A DNA stretch of 64,000 nucleotides from Anaerovorax odorimutans DSM 5092 (lineage in GTDB: Bacteria; Bacillota; Clostridia; Peptostreptococcales; Anaerovoracaceae). How positions within the stretch are numbered: position 1 is the first letter of the stretch; every line of letters starts with the position of its first letter. The notes below the pieces were generated by a model. That model worked only from the letters and a program-made list of their open reading frames with translations. It searched no databases and was not told the origin of the DNA. This document shows, in pieces, positions 18,976 through 29,093 of the stretch. A program made the position numbers and the translations under genes. Where the stretch lies: contig NZ_AUFC01000008.1 in assembly GCF_000426305.1 (NCBI RefSeq), positions 78,937 to 142,936 of the forward strand, in the 5' to 3' direction.

Positions 18976-20352
18976 TCACTCCCCGTCTGCTAAATATTTT
19001 TCCAGATATTCCTCACGAATACGCTTTAATTCACTCTTTGGTAACATACTAAGCAATTTCCATCCGGTTTCCAAAGTCTGTTCAATAGTTCTATCAGTTC
19101 TAAATCCCTGAGAAACATATTCCTTTTCAAATTCATCCGCAAAGTTTGAATAAATCAAATCGATATCGGATAATGCGGATTCACCCAAAATTGCCATCAA
19201 TTCCTTTGCATCCTTACCACGAGAGTAAGCTGCAAATAACTGATTTAGAGTATCAGCATGATCCTCTCTGGTCTTGCCTTTTCCAATACCTTTATCCTTC
19301 AAACGAGAAAGGGATGGCAAAACATTGATTGGTGGCTGAATACCTTTTTTATAGAGGTCACGGCTCAAAATAATCTGACCTTCTGTAATATACCCTGTTA
19401 AGTCAGGGATAGGATGTGTCTTATCATCTTCAGGCATGGTCAAAATAGGAATCATTGTAATAGAGCCTTCTTTACCCTTCATACGACCAGCACGTTCATA
19501 CATAGTTGCAAGGTCAGTATACAAGTAGCCTGGGTAACCACGACGACCGGGTACTTCCTTCTTTGCCGCAGAAACTTCACGCAATGCCTCTGCATAGTTT
19601 GTAATATCCGTAAGGATAACCAAAACATGCATCCCCTGTTCAAATGCCAAATATTCCGCTGCGGTTAATGCCATACGAGGAGTACAAATACGCTCTACCG
19701 CAGGGTCGTTTGCAAGGTTTACAAATACAACGGAACGATCAATGGCACCAGTGGCTTTAAAGTCATTAATAAAGTATTCGGCATCCTCAAAAGTAATACC
19801 TATTGCTGCAAAAACTACAGCAAACTTTGAATCCGTACCACGTACCTTTGCCTGACGGGCAATCTGTACCGCTAGATTTGCATGGGGCAAACCTGCACCG
19901 GAGAAAATAGGCAGTTTCTGACCACGTACCAATGTATTCAGTCCATCAATGGCAGAAACTCCTGTCTGAATAAATTCTGCTGGATATTCTCTTGCCGCCG
20001 GGTTAATGGGTGCACCGTTAATATCTAAGCGTTTTTCTGGTATAATTTCCGGACCTCCATCAATAGGTTTACCCATACCACTGAATACACGTCCTAAAAT
20101 ATCAGGTGATACACTAAAGTCCAAGCTTTTTCCAAGGAATCGAACTTTACTTTCAGCAAGGTTAATCCCTGTTGCGCTCTCAAACAGCTGTACCAAAGCA
20201 GTATCGCCGTTTACTTCCAACACCTTACATCTTCTCACTTCACCGCTTGCCAGCTCGATTTCGCCAAGTTCATCGTATTTTACGTCTTCAACGCCTGTTA
20301 CAAGCATAAGGGGGCCGGCAACTTCTTGAATTGATCTATATTCCTTTATCAT
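18976..20352 (-). CDS. ntpB: V/A-type ATPase subunit B (regulatory head subunit)
   Basis: The 458-residue protein begins [20 protein letters not shown]. It has the nucleotide-fold core but [16 protein letters not shown] in place of a Walker A GxxxxGKT, as expected for the non-catalytic B subunit. [20 protein letters not shown] contributes to the catalytic interface with subunit A. The C-terminal helical domain ends LEKYLADGE. Its ATG overlaps the ntpA stop by 4 nt (ATGA), indicating coupled translation and equal stoichiometry. Confidence 0.97.
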   Translation of the reverse strand: MIKEYRSIQEVAGPLMLVTGVEDVKYDELGEIELASGEVRRCKVLEVNGDTALVQLFESATGINLAESKVRFLGKSLDFSVSPDILGRVFSGMGKPIDGGPEIIPEKRLDINGAPINPAAREYPAEFIQTGVSAIDGLNTLVRGQKLPIFSGAGLPHANLAVQIARQAKVRGTDSKFAVVFAAIGITFEDAEYFINDFKATGAIDRSVVFVNLANDPAVERICTPRMALTAAEYLAFEQGMHVLVILTDITNYAEALREVSAAKKEVPGRRGYPGYLYTDLATMYERAGRMKGKEGSITMIPILTMPEDDKTHPIPDLTGYITEGQIILSRDLYKKGIQPPINVLPSLSRLKDKGIGKGKTREDHADTLNQLFAAYSRGKDAKELMAILGESALSDIDLIYSNFADEFEKEYVSQGFRTDRTIEQTLETGWKLLSMLPKSELKRIREEYLEKYLADGE

Positions 20353-22124
20353 AATTCATCTGCCCCCTTTCTGATTAATTCGTTTATTTCTACTTTAATA
20401 TCATTTTCAATTTCATCATAACTATTATCAACATCCATCTCTTCTACATACTTTGCACGACCAATGCGTTCAACAACATCTATATTTGTAATTTTCTGAA
20501 TGGGAACGTTTGCTTTAATTGCAGCCTGTGCTTCATGATAGAAGGTTAAAATCAGCTTTAACATTCTATACTGCTTATGCAAAGAGGTATAGGTATCCAC
20601 TTCATGGAAAGAGTTCTGATGCAAGAAGTCCTCACGGATAGAACGAGCTGTTTCCAAAATCAGTCTATCACCATGGGATAAGGAATCAACACCAACCAAC
20701 TGTACAATTTCCTGCAATTCTGCTTCTGTCTGCAACAATTTCATGGCTTCAATTCGATGACCAGAAAAATTAGAATGTACGTTAATATCAGCCCATTCAT
20801 CAACTCTATCCTGATATAAAGAATAACTTGTCAGCCAGTTGATCGCAGGGAAATGACGTTTATATGCCAAAGAAGCATCAAGACCCCAGAAAACCTTAAC
20901 GATACGCAATGTAGCCTGAGATACAGGCTCAGAGGTATCACCACCGGGAGGAGATACTGCGCCGATTGCTGTCAGCGTACCAATTCTTTCTTCACTACCC
21001 AAGCTAACAACACGACCTGCTCTTTCGTAGAACTGTGCCAAACGAGAACCCAAGTAAGCAGGATAACCTTCCTCACCGGGCATTTCCTCCAAACGACCAC
21101 TCATTTCACGAAGTGCTTCTGCCCAACGGGAAGTAGAGTCAGCCATAAGGGCAACACTGTAACCCATATCACGGAAGAATTCCGCAATGGTAATTCCTGT
21201 ATAAATAGATGCTTCACGAGCCGCAACGGGCATATCGGAGGTATTTGCAATCAAAACGGTTCTTTGCATCAAAGACTCTCCTGTACGGGGGTCTTTAAGC
21301 TCAGGGAACTCGTTCAAAACGTCGGTCATTTCGTTACCACGCTCACCGCAGCCAATATAAACAACGATATCCGCATCTGCCCATTTTGCCAGCTGATGCT
21401 GTGTTACTGTTTTACCACTACCAAAAGGTCCAGGGATTGCAGCAACACCACCCTTTGTAATAGGGAAAAATGTATCAATAACACGTTGTCCTGTCACCAA
21501 CAAAGAGTCAGGAGTCTTTTTTACTTTATAAGGTCTTTCACGACGTACAGGCCATTTTTGCATCATTGTTACTGCTACGTCCTTACCTTTTTCATTAGTT
21601 ATAACACAAACAGTTTCTTCAACTGTAAATTCGCCAACATAAATTTCTTTTATGGTACCTTTTAATCCATAAGGTACCATAATTTTACAGGTAGTCACTG
21701 CCGTTTCCTGTACAATACCAATGATATCTCCAGCTTCTACGGCATCACCATTTTTCTTTGAAGGCTCAAATTTCCATTTTTTCTTACGATCTAAGGATTT
21801 TACTTCAATCCCTTTTTGGATATTCGTACCACTGGCTTCATATAACTTTTCCAGAGGACGTTGAATACCATCATAAATCGTAGAAACCAATCCAGGTCCC
21901 AATTCAACACTCATTGGCATCCCTGTGGATACAACTTCTTCACCGGGTCCAAGGCCTGATGTTTCTTCATAAACCTGAATGGATGCTTTATCTCCGTGTA
22001 TTTCAATAATTTCACCAATAAGGTGTTTATCAGATACACGTACCACGTCAAACATATTGGCGTCTCTCATACCTTCCGCTACTACCAACGGACCCGACAC
22101 CTTTATTATTGTGCCTGTTTTCAT
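20349..22124 (-). CDS. ntpA: V/A-type ATPase catalytic subunit A
   Basis: The 591-residue subunit hydrolyses or makes ATP. The Walker A motif GPFGSGKT lies in [18 protein letters not shown], and GCGERGNEM carries the catalytic Glu. The non-homologous insert ([16 protein letters not shown] region) is characteristic of V/A-type A subunits. [20 protein letters not shown] is the conserved Walker B neighbourhood. The start at 22124 (MKTGTIIKV) has AGGTG 9 nt upstream; GTG four codons earlier is an alternative. It follows ntpG by about 24 nt. Confidence 0.97.
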   Translation of the reverse strand: MKTGTIIKVSGPLVVAEGMRDANMFDVVRVSDKHLIGEIIEIHGDKASIQVYEETSGLGPGEEVVSTGMPMSVELGPGLVSTIYDGIQRPLEKLYEASGTNIQKGIEVKSLDRKKKWKFEPSKKNGDAVEAGDIIGIVQETAVTTCKIMVPYGLKGTIKEIYVGEFTVEETVCVITNEKGKDVAVTMMQKWPVRRERPYKVKKTPDSLLVTGQRVIDTFFPITKGGVAAIPGPFGSGKTVTQHQLAKWADADIVVYIGCGERGNEMTDVLNEFPELKDPRTGESLMQRTVLIANTSDMPVAAREASIYTGITIAEFFRDMGYSVALMADSTSRWAEALREMSGRLEEMPGEEGYPAYLGSRLAQFYERAGRVVSLGSEERIGTLTAIGAVSPPGGDTSEPVSQATLRIVKVFWGLDASLAYKRHFPAINWLTSYSLYQDRVDEWADINVHSNFSGHRIEAMKLLQTEAELQEIVQLVGVDSLSHGDRLILETARSIREDFLHQNSFHEVDTYTSLHKQYRMLKLILTFYHEAQAAIKANVPIQKITNIDVVERIGRAKYVEEMDVDNSYDEIENDIKVEINELIRKGADEL

Positions 22125-22148
22125 ATGCTCATTCACCTACAATCGTTT

Positions 22149-22466
22149 TTATTCACTAAATAATATATCCGCTCCAATCGCACGCTTTGCCGATTCTCTT
22201 AATTCATTCATGCCTAGCCCCATGCTTCCCTCAACACCAGGGATCACAATAATTGCAGGCAATTCAAAATCCTTGTATTTCGCAATGCTATCTTTTGCCA
22301 TTAAACTAGCCTGCTCTGTGATATAAATAATCGCATAGTCTTTTTCTGCCAGTCCATGAATTGTTTTTTTTACCTCATCTGCATTATATGCAGGGAAAAC
22401 ATCAATTCCTAAGGCAAGGAAGCCCAAAATGCTGTCCTTATCACCAATAATACCCACTTTAGACAT
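22149..22466 (-). CDS. ntpG: V/A-type ATPase subunit F (NtpG, central stalk)
   Basis: The 105-residue Rossmann-like protein begins MSKVGIIGDKDSILGFLALG, the conserved start of the F subunit, and contains YAIIYITEQ and LPAIIVIPG. It binds subunit D in the rotor. Its start overlaps the end of ntpC by 8 bp, with AAAGGGTGAG inside ntpC as ribosome site. In Enterococcus nomenclature this subunit is called NtpG. Confidence 0.93.
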   Translation of the reverse strand: MSKVGIIGDKDSILGFLALGIDVFPAYNADEVKKTIHGLAEKDYAIIYITEQASLMAKDSIAKYKDFELPAIIVIPGVEGSMGLGMNELRESAKRAIGADILFSE

Positions 22467-23436
22467 AAGCTTCTCTCACCCTTTCTTTTATAATAGCCGC
22501 TTCAATGTTATGCATCTTACATGTCATAATAATGCGAATAGACTTCGCTTCAGTTTCTTTCGCCAATATAAACGCCATAACTGGTTCTGGAGTCAAGGTT
22601 TTATATTTCGCAGCTTTGATATATTCCATAAGGTAATCATCACAAGCTTTTTCAAAAACCGTAAATCCTTGTTCCATATACCTTTCACAAAGTAAACCAT
22701 ATGGTGTTTCCTTTAGGACTGCCACTGAAGAATCACTGCGGAACGCTCTGGAAAACACTTCAAAGCTAATACTCCCTCCGGGAACAAAACATTCCTGAAA
22801 AACCTGAAAATCTCTGTCTAACGTCTTCATACGCAAAAGAGTCTTTAAGTTTGTAAGGTCTGCCAACATTTGAACGTACTTAGAAACATAGGGATTTTCC
22901 AACTTACTTGCCGCCTTTTCCATGGTAGAAAAGCAAGCCTTATCCAAAATAGTATCTATATATCTTGCGTTTCGGGTTTTTGCGTACATACTAACGGCTT
23001 CTTCCACAGCTTCTCCACTAATATTAGGTAACTCAACATAGTTTCTTTCCCGTAAATTCTTTCGTAGCGTTTCTAGTGGTATTGTACCACCTCGTATCAA
23101 AAACTTTTTACCGCTTTCCTTTGAAACCTCTTCCTTAAGGAGAACCTTAATATTGTGGTAATCATTTTTATACAGAAAAATATCAATAAATGTTTCTTGA
23201 GGAATTAAGCCGGCAACCGCCTGATATGTTTCCTCTAAATGATTTCCAATCATCTGCTCAAAATCATGAACATCTTTGATTTGCGTTTTTCCGTATGCGC
23301 TGTCAGACAAAATACGTAAAGCTTCTTCTACTGTTTTAGCTTCTGCCATCTGCATCAATTTCTGCTTTGTCATTAAGGAGTTTTCCATGGAACGGACACT
23401 GGCTACAGCGAAAGGGTATATCTTATTTTTTGACAT
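22459..23436 (-). CDS. ntpC: V/A-type ATPase subunit C (rotor-to-ring adaptor)
   Basis: The 325-residue helical protein begins SKNKIYPFAVASVRSMENSL, with the family-typical VRxxE segment, and has repeated helical bundles that form the funnel connecting the D/F shaft to the proteolipid ring. ATG 23436 is preceded by GGAGGGGGATTATTG; a TTG directly before it is in frame but badly spaced. It lies 15 nt after ntpE. Confidence 0.93.
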   Translation of the reverse strand: MSKNKIYPFAVASVRSMENSLMTKQKLMQMAEAKTVEEALRILSDSAYGKTQIKDVHDFEQMIGNHLEETYQAVAGLIPQETFIDIFLYKNDYHNIKVLLKEEVSKESGKKFLIRGGTIPLETLRKNLRERNYVELPNISGEAVEEAVSMYAKTRNARYIDTILDKACFSTMEKAASKLENPYVSKYVQMLADLTNLKTLLRMKTLDRDFQVFQECFVPGGSISFEVFSRAFRSDSSVAVLKETPYGLLCERYMEQGFTVFEKACDDYLMEYIKAAKYKTLTPEPVMAFILAKETEAKSIRIIMTCKMHNIEAAIIKERVREAYV

Positions 23437-23451
23437 CAATAATCCCCCTCC

Positions 23452-24012
23452 TTAAAATAAAATTTTTGCAGCTATTTGTCTAATCTCTTCTTGCTCCACT
23501 GCGATAATAGATTCAAAAGAATAATTATATTCAATGTCTCCATTTTTCACAATAAATCCACCGTCAAGCTCTCTGCTTTGATTAGAAAGATTAAAGCCTT
23601 TTTCCTTAACAATTGGAGCCAGGCGTTCTCTATCCCTTTCAGAAACAATAATTTCTGTACCGTTTTTTTTATCCAATCCATCAAGCATTATTCCTACCGT
23701 TTCTGCATACTGAGCATCAGGTAACGTTTTCAAACGTTTCTTTGCTTCAGCAATAACATCTTCCAGCAAATTTTGCTTTTCTTGTAAAATTGTAATTTTT
23801 CTTTGTAACTCCGCACCAGAAATAGCTTTCGACTTTACTTTTTCCGCCTCAATGTCAGCGTCTTTTTTTAAAGCTTCACTTTCACGTTTCGCTTTTTCCT
23901 CTGCAGCCTTAATAATTGCTTCTGCTTCCAAATTGGCTTTCTCTTTAATCGCCTTCGCTTCCTCTTCTGCCTTCTCTATGATTTTATCGATGATTATTTT
24001 ACCGTCATTCAT
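23452..24012 (-). CDS. ntpE: V/A-type ATPase subunit E (peripheral stalk)
   Basis: The 186-residue protein has a long charged N-terminal coiled coil rich in Ala, Glu and Lys (about 5-85) and a small C-terminal globular domain (LDGGFIVKNGDIEYNYSFES), the standard E-subunit layout. It pairs with the short coiled-coil NtpF to build the stator. GGAGGCGCACTCCT precedes the ATG. It lies between ntpK and ntpC. Confidence 0.93.
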   Translation of the reverse strand: MNDGKIIIDKIIEKAEEEAKAIKEKANLEAEAIIKAAEEKAKRESEALKKDADIEAEKVKSKAISGAELQRKITILQEKQNLLEDVIAEAKKRLKTLPDAQYAETVGIMLDGLDKKNGTEIIVSERDRERLAPIVKEKGFNLSNQSRELDGGFIVKNGDIEYNYSFESIIAVEQEEIRQIAAKILF

Positions 24013-24042
24013 AGGAGTGCGCCTCCTTTTCTTTCAAGTTTA

Positions 24043-24546
<504 letters not shown>

Positions 24547-24565
24547 TCAATATTTGAAATTTGTT

Positions 24566-24619
24566 AATATATCTCCTGATATATTCTTAAATACTTGTTA
24601 TCAATACCATAAAGGTATT
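24566..24619 (-). promoter_or_regulatory. Two small hairpins between ntpI and ntpK
   Basis: AATATATC-TCCT-GATATATT (24566-24585) and AATACC-loop-GGTATT (24603-24619) lie in the 116-nt gap, the longest inside the operon and directly 5' of the gene for the most abundant subunit. Neither has a T-tract, so they look like RNA processing or stability elements, not terminators. Confidence 0.45.
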
Positions 24620-24644
24620 AACATTAATAATTTTTACTAGATTT

Positions 24645-26621
24645 TTACTTAAGTATCTTGATATATTTAGTTTTTCTCTCAAAAGGTACAAATGGTCTAC
24701 CACCGCCGGTATAAAATTTACCAAAAAACTCTACATATTGCAATCTGCAAGAATGTACGAAAGCACCTAATGCATTGATTGCAATGTTGAATATTGTACC
24801 GACCACAAATGCTATCAGTAAAACTATTGCACCCTTTAGTCCGCCACCTGCCAGGGAACCTAAAGTGTTAATTACTTTCGCAACAACACCCGTCGCCAAA
24901 CCTAACGCAAGAAGCCTGGAGTAAGAAAGAACATCAGACAAATAGCTGGTAATACCATATAGACTACCAAGACCGCCTGTAACCTTGCCCAAAATACCTT
25001 TTTTACTTCTACCACCGGTTAATAAAATACCTGCTGCACCTACAATAGACATACCTTTGCCTACCGTAACCATGGCAGGGCCTACACTGCTGCCTAATCC
25101 AAATAGAACCAAACCGATTAATAAAATATACCAAAGACCAATATCAAGCAATGCATCCAAAGGATGTCCCTCTTTGATATACATATACGCGCGAATACCC
25201 ATACCTACAAATAAATGAATACCACCCAATATTAAGGAAAAAATCAATAATTTCATAGGTTCTGACAACGGATCAAACCAAATCGGCTTGATTACAAAGT
25301 CCACATTAAACAGGGTTTTTCCCGCAACGGTGAAGAAATCTCCAAACCATCCACCAAAAATAACACCCCAGAAAAAAGTTGAAATGCCGCAAAAGGAAAA
25401 CATCTTTATCATTCGATATGTCATTCCTTCTAACTTAAACTTCTTTAACAAAATCCAACAGGCAACCGTAATAATTATACCGTAAGCTGCATCACTGAGC
25501 ATCAAACCGAAAAATATAAAATAAAACGGTGCCAAAATCTTCGTTGGATCTATGTCATGCCTTGATGGCAAACTGTACATATTTGTAACCGCTTCAAATG
25601 GAGTAGAAAATCCACCATTTTGAAGACAAACTGGAATTTCCTCATCTGACTCAGGCTCGTTAATCTCATAATAGAATTCAAATTCTTTCAATAGCGCTTC
25701 CACCTCAGGCTGCGCTTTTTTTGGCATCCAACCGTCAAAATAAAATACCATCTCTGTACTAAGCATATTACCAACGATTTTTGCCCGATCACGATGCATG
25801 CTTAAACTATCATAAAGAAATTCGATTTGCTTTTTTGCTCCCGATAATTCAGCTAGTAACGCCTCTTTTTCATTAATTCCTTGCTGAATCTCTTCGATTT
25901 GTGTTTCATATTGCTTCATTACTTCCCTCGGAGGTCCATAGTGCTCTGTAAAAGAAACTGGATTAAATGCAAATTCTCTAAGAGCTTCAAATGCCTGATC
26001 CCGTTCCTCTTTTAAGCAGATAATGGAGATATAAATCTGCTGCACGTCTGCACTGACCTGCTGTACTACTGCTGAGGGAGCTTTTCCTAGTACAGCCTGT
26101 AATAATTCTTCAAACTTCGTTTTAATATTTACGGTTCCAAGAATTACTACGGAATATTTTGTTTCCTTCGTTTGTAATGGCAAGTCCATGCTTTCCCATG
26201 GTCTTAAACCTGCAATAATACCTTTTAAACGATTGATTTCGTTTTGTCCATCAGCAATTTGCTTATAGCTCATAACCGCTGTCTCCACATTCATCTCCGT
26301 TTCTGTTTTTGTTCGATTCATATAATCTGTAAATTTCCCTCGACCAATCTCTTCACGGGTATGAAATAAAGGTTTTTTTCCTTTATCGTAGCGGTTAATT
26401 GCCTCCAGCGCAGTGCTAACACGGGAAATATCGGCCTCCAAACGTGAAACATCCGCACTGTTACTGGTTCTAAAAATGTCAGACATCCATTCTTCATCAT
26501 TCACAACACCTTCCTGTGAGTTGATTTCCACAACACCTAAATGCATTAATTCGTGAATAAAAGGAGTTCGTCCACTATTTAGACCAATTACAGTAAGCTT
26601 TTGCATCTCAATGACTGCCAT
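24645..26621 (-). CDS. ntpI: V/A-type ATPase subunit I (membrane stator, a-subunit)
   Basis: The 658-residue protein has a cytoplasmic N-terminal half with coiled coils (about 210-280) and a C-terminal half with seven to eight membrane helices starting near FYFIFFGLMLSDAAYGII. The conserved YLSDVLSYSRLLALGLATGV contains the essential Arg that faces the rotor ring. It provides the ion half-channels and anchors the peripheral stalks. I chose ATG 26621; a TTG four codons upstream is equally in frame. It overlaps the end of ntpF, so the two are translationally coupled. Confidence 0.94.
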   Translation of the reverse strand: MAVIEMQKLTVIGLNSGRTPFIHELMHLGVVEINSQEGVVNDEEWMSDIFRTSNSADVSRLEADISRVSTALEAINRYDKGKKPLFHTREEIGRGKFTDYMNRTKTETEMNVETAVMSYKQIADGQNEINRLKGIIAGLRPWESMDLPLQTKETKYSVVILGTVNIKTKFEELLQAVLGKAPSAVVQQVSADVQQIYISIICLKEERDQAFEALREFAFNPVSFTEHYGPPREVMKQYETQIEEIQQGINEKEALLAELSGAKKQIEFLYDSLSMHRDRAKIVGNMLSTEMVFYFDGWMPKKAQPEVEALLKEFEFYYEINEPESDEEIPVCLQNGGFSTPFEAVTNMYSLPSRHDIDPTKILAPFYFIFFGLMLSDAAYGIIITVACWILLKKFKLEGMTYRMIKMFSFCGISTFFWGVIFGGWFGDFFTVAGKTLFNVDFVIKPIWFDPLSEPMKLLIFSLILGGIHLFVGMGIRAYMYIKEGHPLDALLDIGLWYILLIGLVLFGLGSSVGPAMVTVGKGMSIVGAAGILLTGGRSKKGILGKVTGGLGSLYGITSYLSDVLSYSRLLALGLATGVVAKVINTLGSLAGGGLKGAIVLLIAFVVGTIFNIAINALGAFVHSCRLQYVEFFGKFYTGGGRPFVPFERKTKYIKILK

Positions 26622-26934
26622 ATACTGCCACAACCCTTCTAATTACCGCCTGAACAGCTTCATCTTTCTGTTGTGCTGCCCGCTCTTTAATTTTCAAACA
26701 AGTATCTTTCGTATCTTTTTGTATACTCTGGATCTCGACGCGACTTTCTTCATCCGCTTGTTTGGCAACAAGTTGCATCAGTTCTTTTCCTTGTTTTTGA
26801 ACCTGTTGCAATAGTACTTCCCTTTGCTTCTGGGCATCCTTTTTCAAAGCTTCCGCGTCTTCATTGGCCTGCTTTACGATCTGACCAGCTCGTTCTTCAG
26901 CCTCTACAATGCTTTTAAGGATCTCATAAGCCAT
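26608..26934 (-). CDS. ntpF: V/A-type ATPase peripheral-stalk coiled-coil subunit (NtpF/AhaH-like)
   Basis: This 108-residue, almost entirely charged helical protein (MAYEILKSIVEAEERAGQIV at the start, EAVQAVIRRVV at the end) is the first gene of the operon. Position and composition match Enterococcus NtpF, the partner of subunit E in the peripheral stalk. GAGGTG lies 6 nt before ATG 26934; the ATG two codons upstream is too close to that site. A leader of about 220 nt separates it from the operon promoter. Confidence 0.85.
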   Translation of the reverse strand: MAYEILKSIVEAEERAGQIVKQANEDAEALKKDAQKQREVLLQQVQKQGKELMQLVAKQADEESRVEIQSIQKDTKDTCLKIKERAAQQKDEAVQAVIRRVVAVYGSH

Positions 26935-27158
26935 TTCCATCACCTCTCTTGTTTGCAATTTGCCATGCAAATTGTATAGTATGCACTTCATTTAGAACAT
27001 AACCCTCTTTTTTGTTAGATCATTTTTTATTAAATTTTCGTCCGACTTCTCATATAAATATGAAAAAAACATTTTGTTTAGATAAAATACAACAAAAAAC
27101 ACAGTTTTTTTATGGTCTCACCCAGTATGTATTAATTCTAAAGCACATCTCAATTTAA

Positions 27159-27187
27159 ATAATAAATTATTTACCTTATATTGTCAA
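27159..27187 (-). promoter_or_regulatory. Promoter of the V-ATPase operon
   Basis: Consensus TTGACA, 17-nt spacer, TATTAT on the minus strand, with predicted start near 27152. It leaves an untranslated leader of about 218 nt before ntpF. Confidence 0.8.
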
Positions 27188-27258
27188 TGACCTATTGTTT
27201 TGACTTTTCTCATAAAAATTTCGATATTAAATGTCCACTTTTTCCCCAAAATACAACA

Positions 27259-27291
27259 CGCCGGATTGAATTATGTAAATTCAAAACGGCG
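27259..27291 (-). terminator. Terminator of the ammonium transporter gene
   Basis: Stem CGCCG..TTGAATT / AATTCAA..CGGCG with a 2x2 internal loop, 46 nt after the stop codon, followed by TGTTGTATTTT on the minus strand. Confidence 0.7.
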
Positions 27292-27336
27292 CATTTTATT
27301 TAAAATATTAAGCTTTTATTTATATTAGTTTATTTA

Positions 27337-28446
27337 TTATTCTTCTTCCAAAAATTCTTCGCTATCTTCATATGCTAATTCTTTTGTTCCTGTAATCTTA
27401 AGTATTACTCCGCTTATTGCTCCTGCAACCAAAGCTAAAACTATGGTAAATATAATACCAATAATCTGTGCCTTTGCAGCTGATGGAACAACTGCTATAG
27501 CAAATAAACCACCAAATAAACCAGGCATACCATGAAGATTATGAACTCCGCAAGTATCTATAGTCTTAAAAATTCTTTGTAGTCTCGGTTGAATACATAC
27601 ATATCCTATAACACATAAAGCTCCTGCAATCAGCCCAACAATAAACGCTCCTATTGGACTCACAAGATTACATGTTGCACCAATTGCAACTCCACCAGCA
27701 AGGGTAGCATTGGCAATATCTGCTATAGCAATTTTTTTACGTAAAATTGAACCTGTAATATATGTACAAAGGGTGGCACCGCAAAGAGCTAAAATTACAT
27801 TAACCACAGTTTGTCCAAATTGTGCTTCAGGAACAAGCGCACTGCAAAAGCTCGGCCAGAATATCCATAATATCATAGAGCCGATCATACTGAATCTGTC
27901 AGAAGTTGCATCACTTTCAATTTTAACATTTTTATTCTTTGTATTCAGTACTAATATAAGACCCATTCCAAAATATGCACCAAATGCATGAATTACAATA
28001 GAACCGCCAGCATCTACGAATCCTTCTGTGATACCTAATCCTCCATCTAAGACAAGCCATTCATTAAGCATATAAAAAGGAACAATAAGAGCACCCAATA
28101 TTGCATATTGATAAACTCGTATTCTTCCTAAAATGGCTCCCATTGCAATCAGTCCTGCCGCCGCAGCTAATTCAGCAAAAATAAAAGCTTCTACGCTATC
28201 TGCTTTTATTACTTCTTCTGATAAAATTCCCATGGATTTCAATCCAAGGTAAACAGGTAAAGCAGCTGCAACCAACATATACGTACCCGTAATTGCACTA
28301 AATCCATAATTTCTAATGAAAACCATTAAAAATCCAAAACCTAACAGCAGCATTGCAAGTATGGCAATAGCAAAATCATATTGCTGTACTTGATGAATTA
28401 CTTCAGATGTGCCGTTAACTACAGCATTTGTATTACTAGACAACAT
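27337..28446 (-). CDS. Rh-type ammonium transporter
   Basis: This 369-residue membrane protein has about eleven helices. Several segments match the Rh (SLC42) branch of the Amt/Rh family better than classical AmtB: FIRNYGFSA near the N-terminus, DAGGSIVIHAFGAYFGMG and DTCGVHNLHGMPGLFGGLFA. These hold the twin pore histidines and the Rh-specific Asp. Rh proteins conduct NH3/NH4+ and possibly CO2. No glnK follows, unlike most bacterial amtB loci. The C-terminus is short and acidic (YEDSEEFLEEE). The ribosome site is weak (AGGT 10 nt before ATG). Confidence 0.9.
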   Translation of the reverse strand: MLSSNTNAVVNGTSEVIHQVQQYDFAIAILAMLLLGFGFLMVFIRNYGFSAITGTYMLVAAALPVYLGLKSMGILSEEVIKADSVEAFIFAELAAAAGLIAMGAILGRIRVYQYAILGALIVPFYMLNEWLVLDGGLGITEGFVDAGGSIVIHAFGAYFGMGLILVLNTKNKNVKIESDATSDRFSMIGSMILWIFWPSFCSALVPEAQFGQTVVNVILALCGATLCTYITGSILRKKIAIADIANATLAGGVAIGATCNLVSPIGAFIVGLIAGALCVIGYVCIQPRLQRIFKTIDTCGVHNLHGMPGLFGGLFAIAVVPSAAKAQIIGIIFTIVLALVAGAISGVILKITGTKELAYEDSEEFLEEE

Positions 28447-28511
28447 TTTTCAGTACCTAAACCTTTCTTTTAATTTTAGTAAATAGATATAATTATTATT
28501 AAACCTTCAAA

Positions 28512-28540
28512 ATATTATTATATTCCTCTATTTTTGTCAA
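28512..28540 (-). promoter_or_regulatory. Promoter of the Rh-type ammonium transporter gene
   Basis: TTGACA, 17-nt spacer, TAATAT on the minus strand, about 60 nt before the start codon. Confidence 0.75.
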
Positions 28541-28828
28541 TATATTTGTAAAAAATTAGCAAATTTTGAATTTTCTAAATTACATGTTATTTTATAATAA
28601 AAGGAATTTTAATTAAGGTTTTAAATACTTACTGTATTTTATTTTTTATTTTCCAATCTTATTTTATATATATAAGAATCTATTTTTTATCTAATCACAA
28701 TTAATCACAAAATTTATAATTTATCATATATTATATTAGAAGTTGCCCAAATCAACTACTCCATTGCAGCTTAAACTGTTTTTTAATCGGAAATTTTAAA
28801 AAATTGTTTTCATTAATATGTTTTCAAT

Positions 28829-28860
28829 GCGCCCATCTATATGGGCGCTTTATTATTTAT
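28829..28860 (+). terminator. Orphan intrinsic terminator
   Basis: Stem GCGCCCAT / ATGGGCGC with a 4-nt loop followed by TTTATTATTTAT on the plus strand. There is no gene on the plus strand upstream of it for 28 kb except the ABC-F gene at 5-7 kb, so it may end a non-coding transcript. Confidence 0.6.
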
Positions 28861-28928
28861 GGTTATAATCATTGATTCACCTCTTAAAAATATATAACAT
28901 GAAATAATAATTGCTATGATAAAAACAG

Positions 28929-28969
28929 CGTTGCTGCAAGGTAGTAATCATTGAATACTATCTGCAACG
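28929..28969 (+). repeat. Inverted repeat upstream of plsC
   Basis: CGTTGC...GGTAGTA pairs with TACTATC-GCAACG across a 9-nt loop. It lies about 30 bp before the plsC promoter, so it is more likely a separate transcript end or a protein site than part of the plsC mRNA. Confidence 0.4.
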
Positions 28970-29000
28970 ATAAAATAGTCTGAAGACGTGGATAATAAAA

Positions 29001-29030
29001 TTAGACTTTTTTCTTAAAAACTGATAAAAT
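29001..29030 (+). promoter_or_regulatory. Probable promoter of plsC
   Basis: TTAGAC, 18-nt spacer, TAAAAT, about 64 nt before the plsC start. Confidence 0.5.
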
Positions 29031-29093
29031 ATTCCTGATAAAATAATTTCTATATACAAGACTACAAAATAATTAGAATAAGAAGGAATTAAT

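Larger units (their letters stand above)
26992..27336. other. Intergenic region between amt and the ntp operon
   Basis: The region holds the amt terminator, the ntp promoter and the long ntp leader. The leader contains an A/T-only inverted repeat (AAAAAAC/GTTTTTT) and TTTGC/GCAAA near the first gene. I see no recognisable riboswitch core. Confidence 0.5.
28541..29000. other. Intergenic region with hairpins, possible small RNA
   Basis: This is an AT-rich gap between the divergent amt and plsC genes. It contains the terminator-like hairpin 28829-28848 and the structured repeat 28929-28969, listed separately. No ORF with a ribosome site is seen, so the terminator has no evident coding partner. 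Confidence 0.4.
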
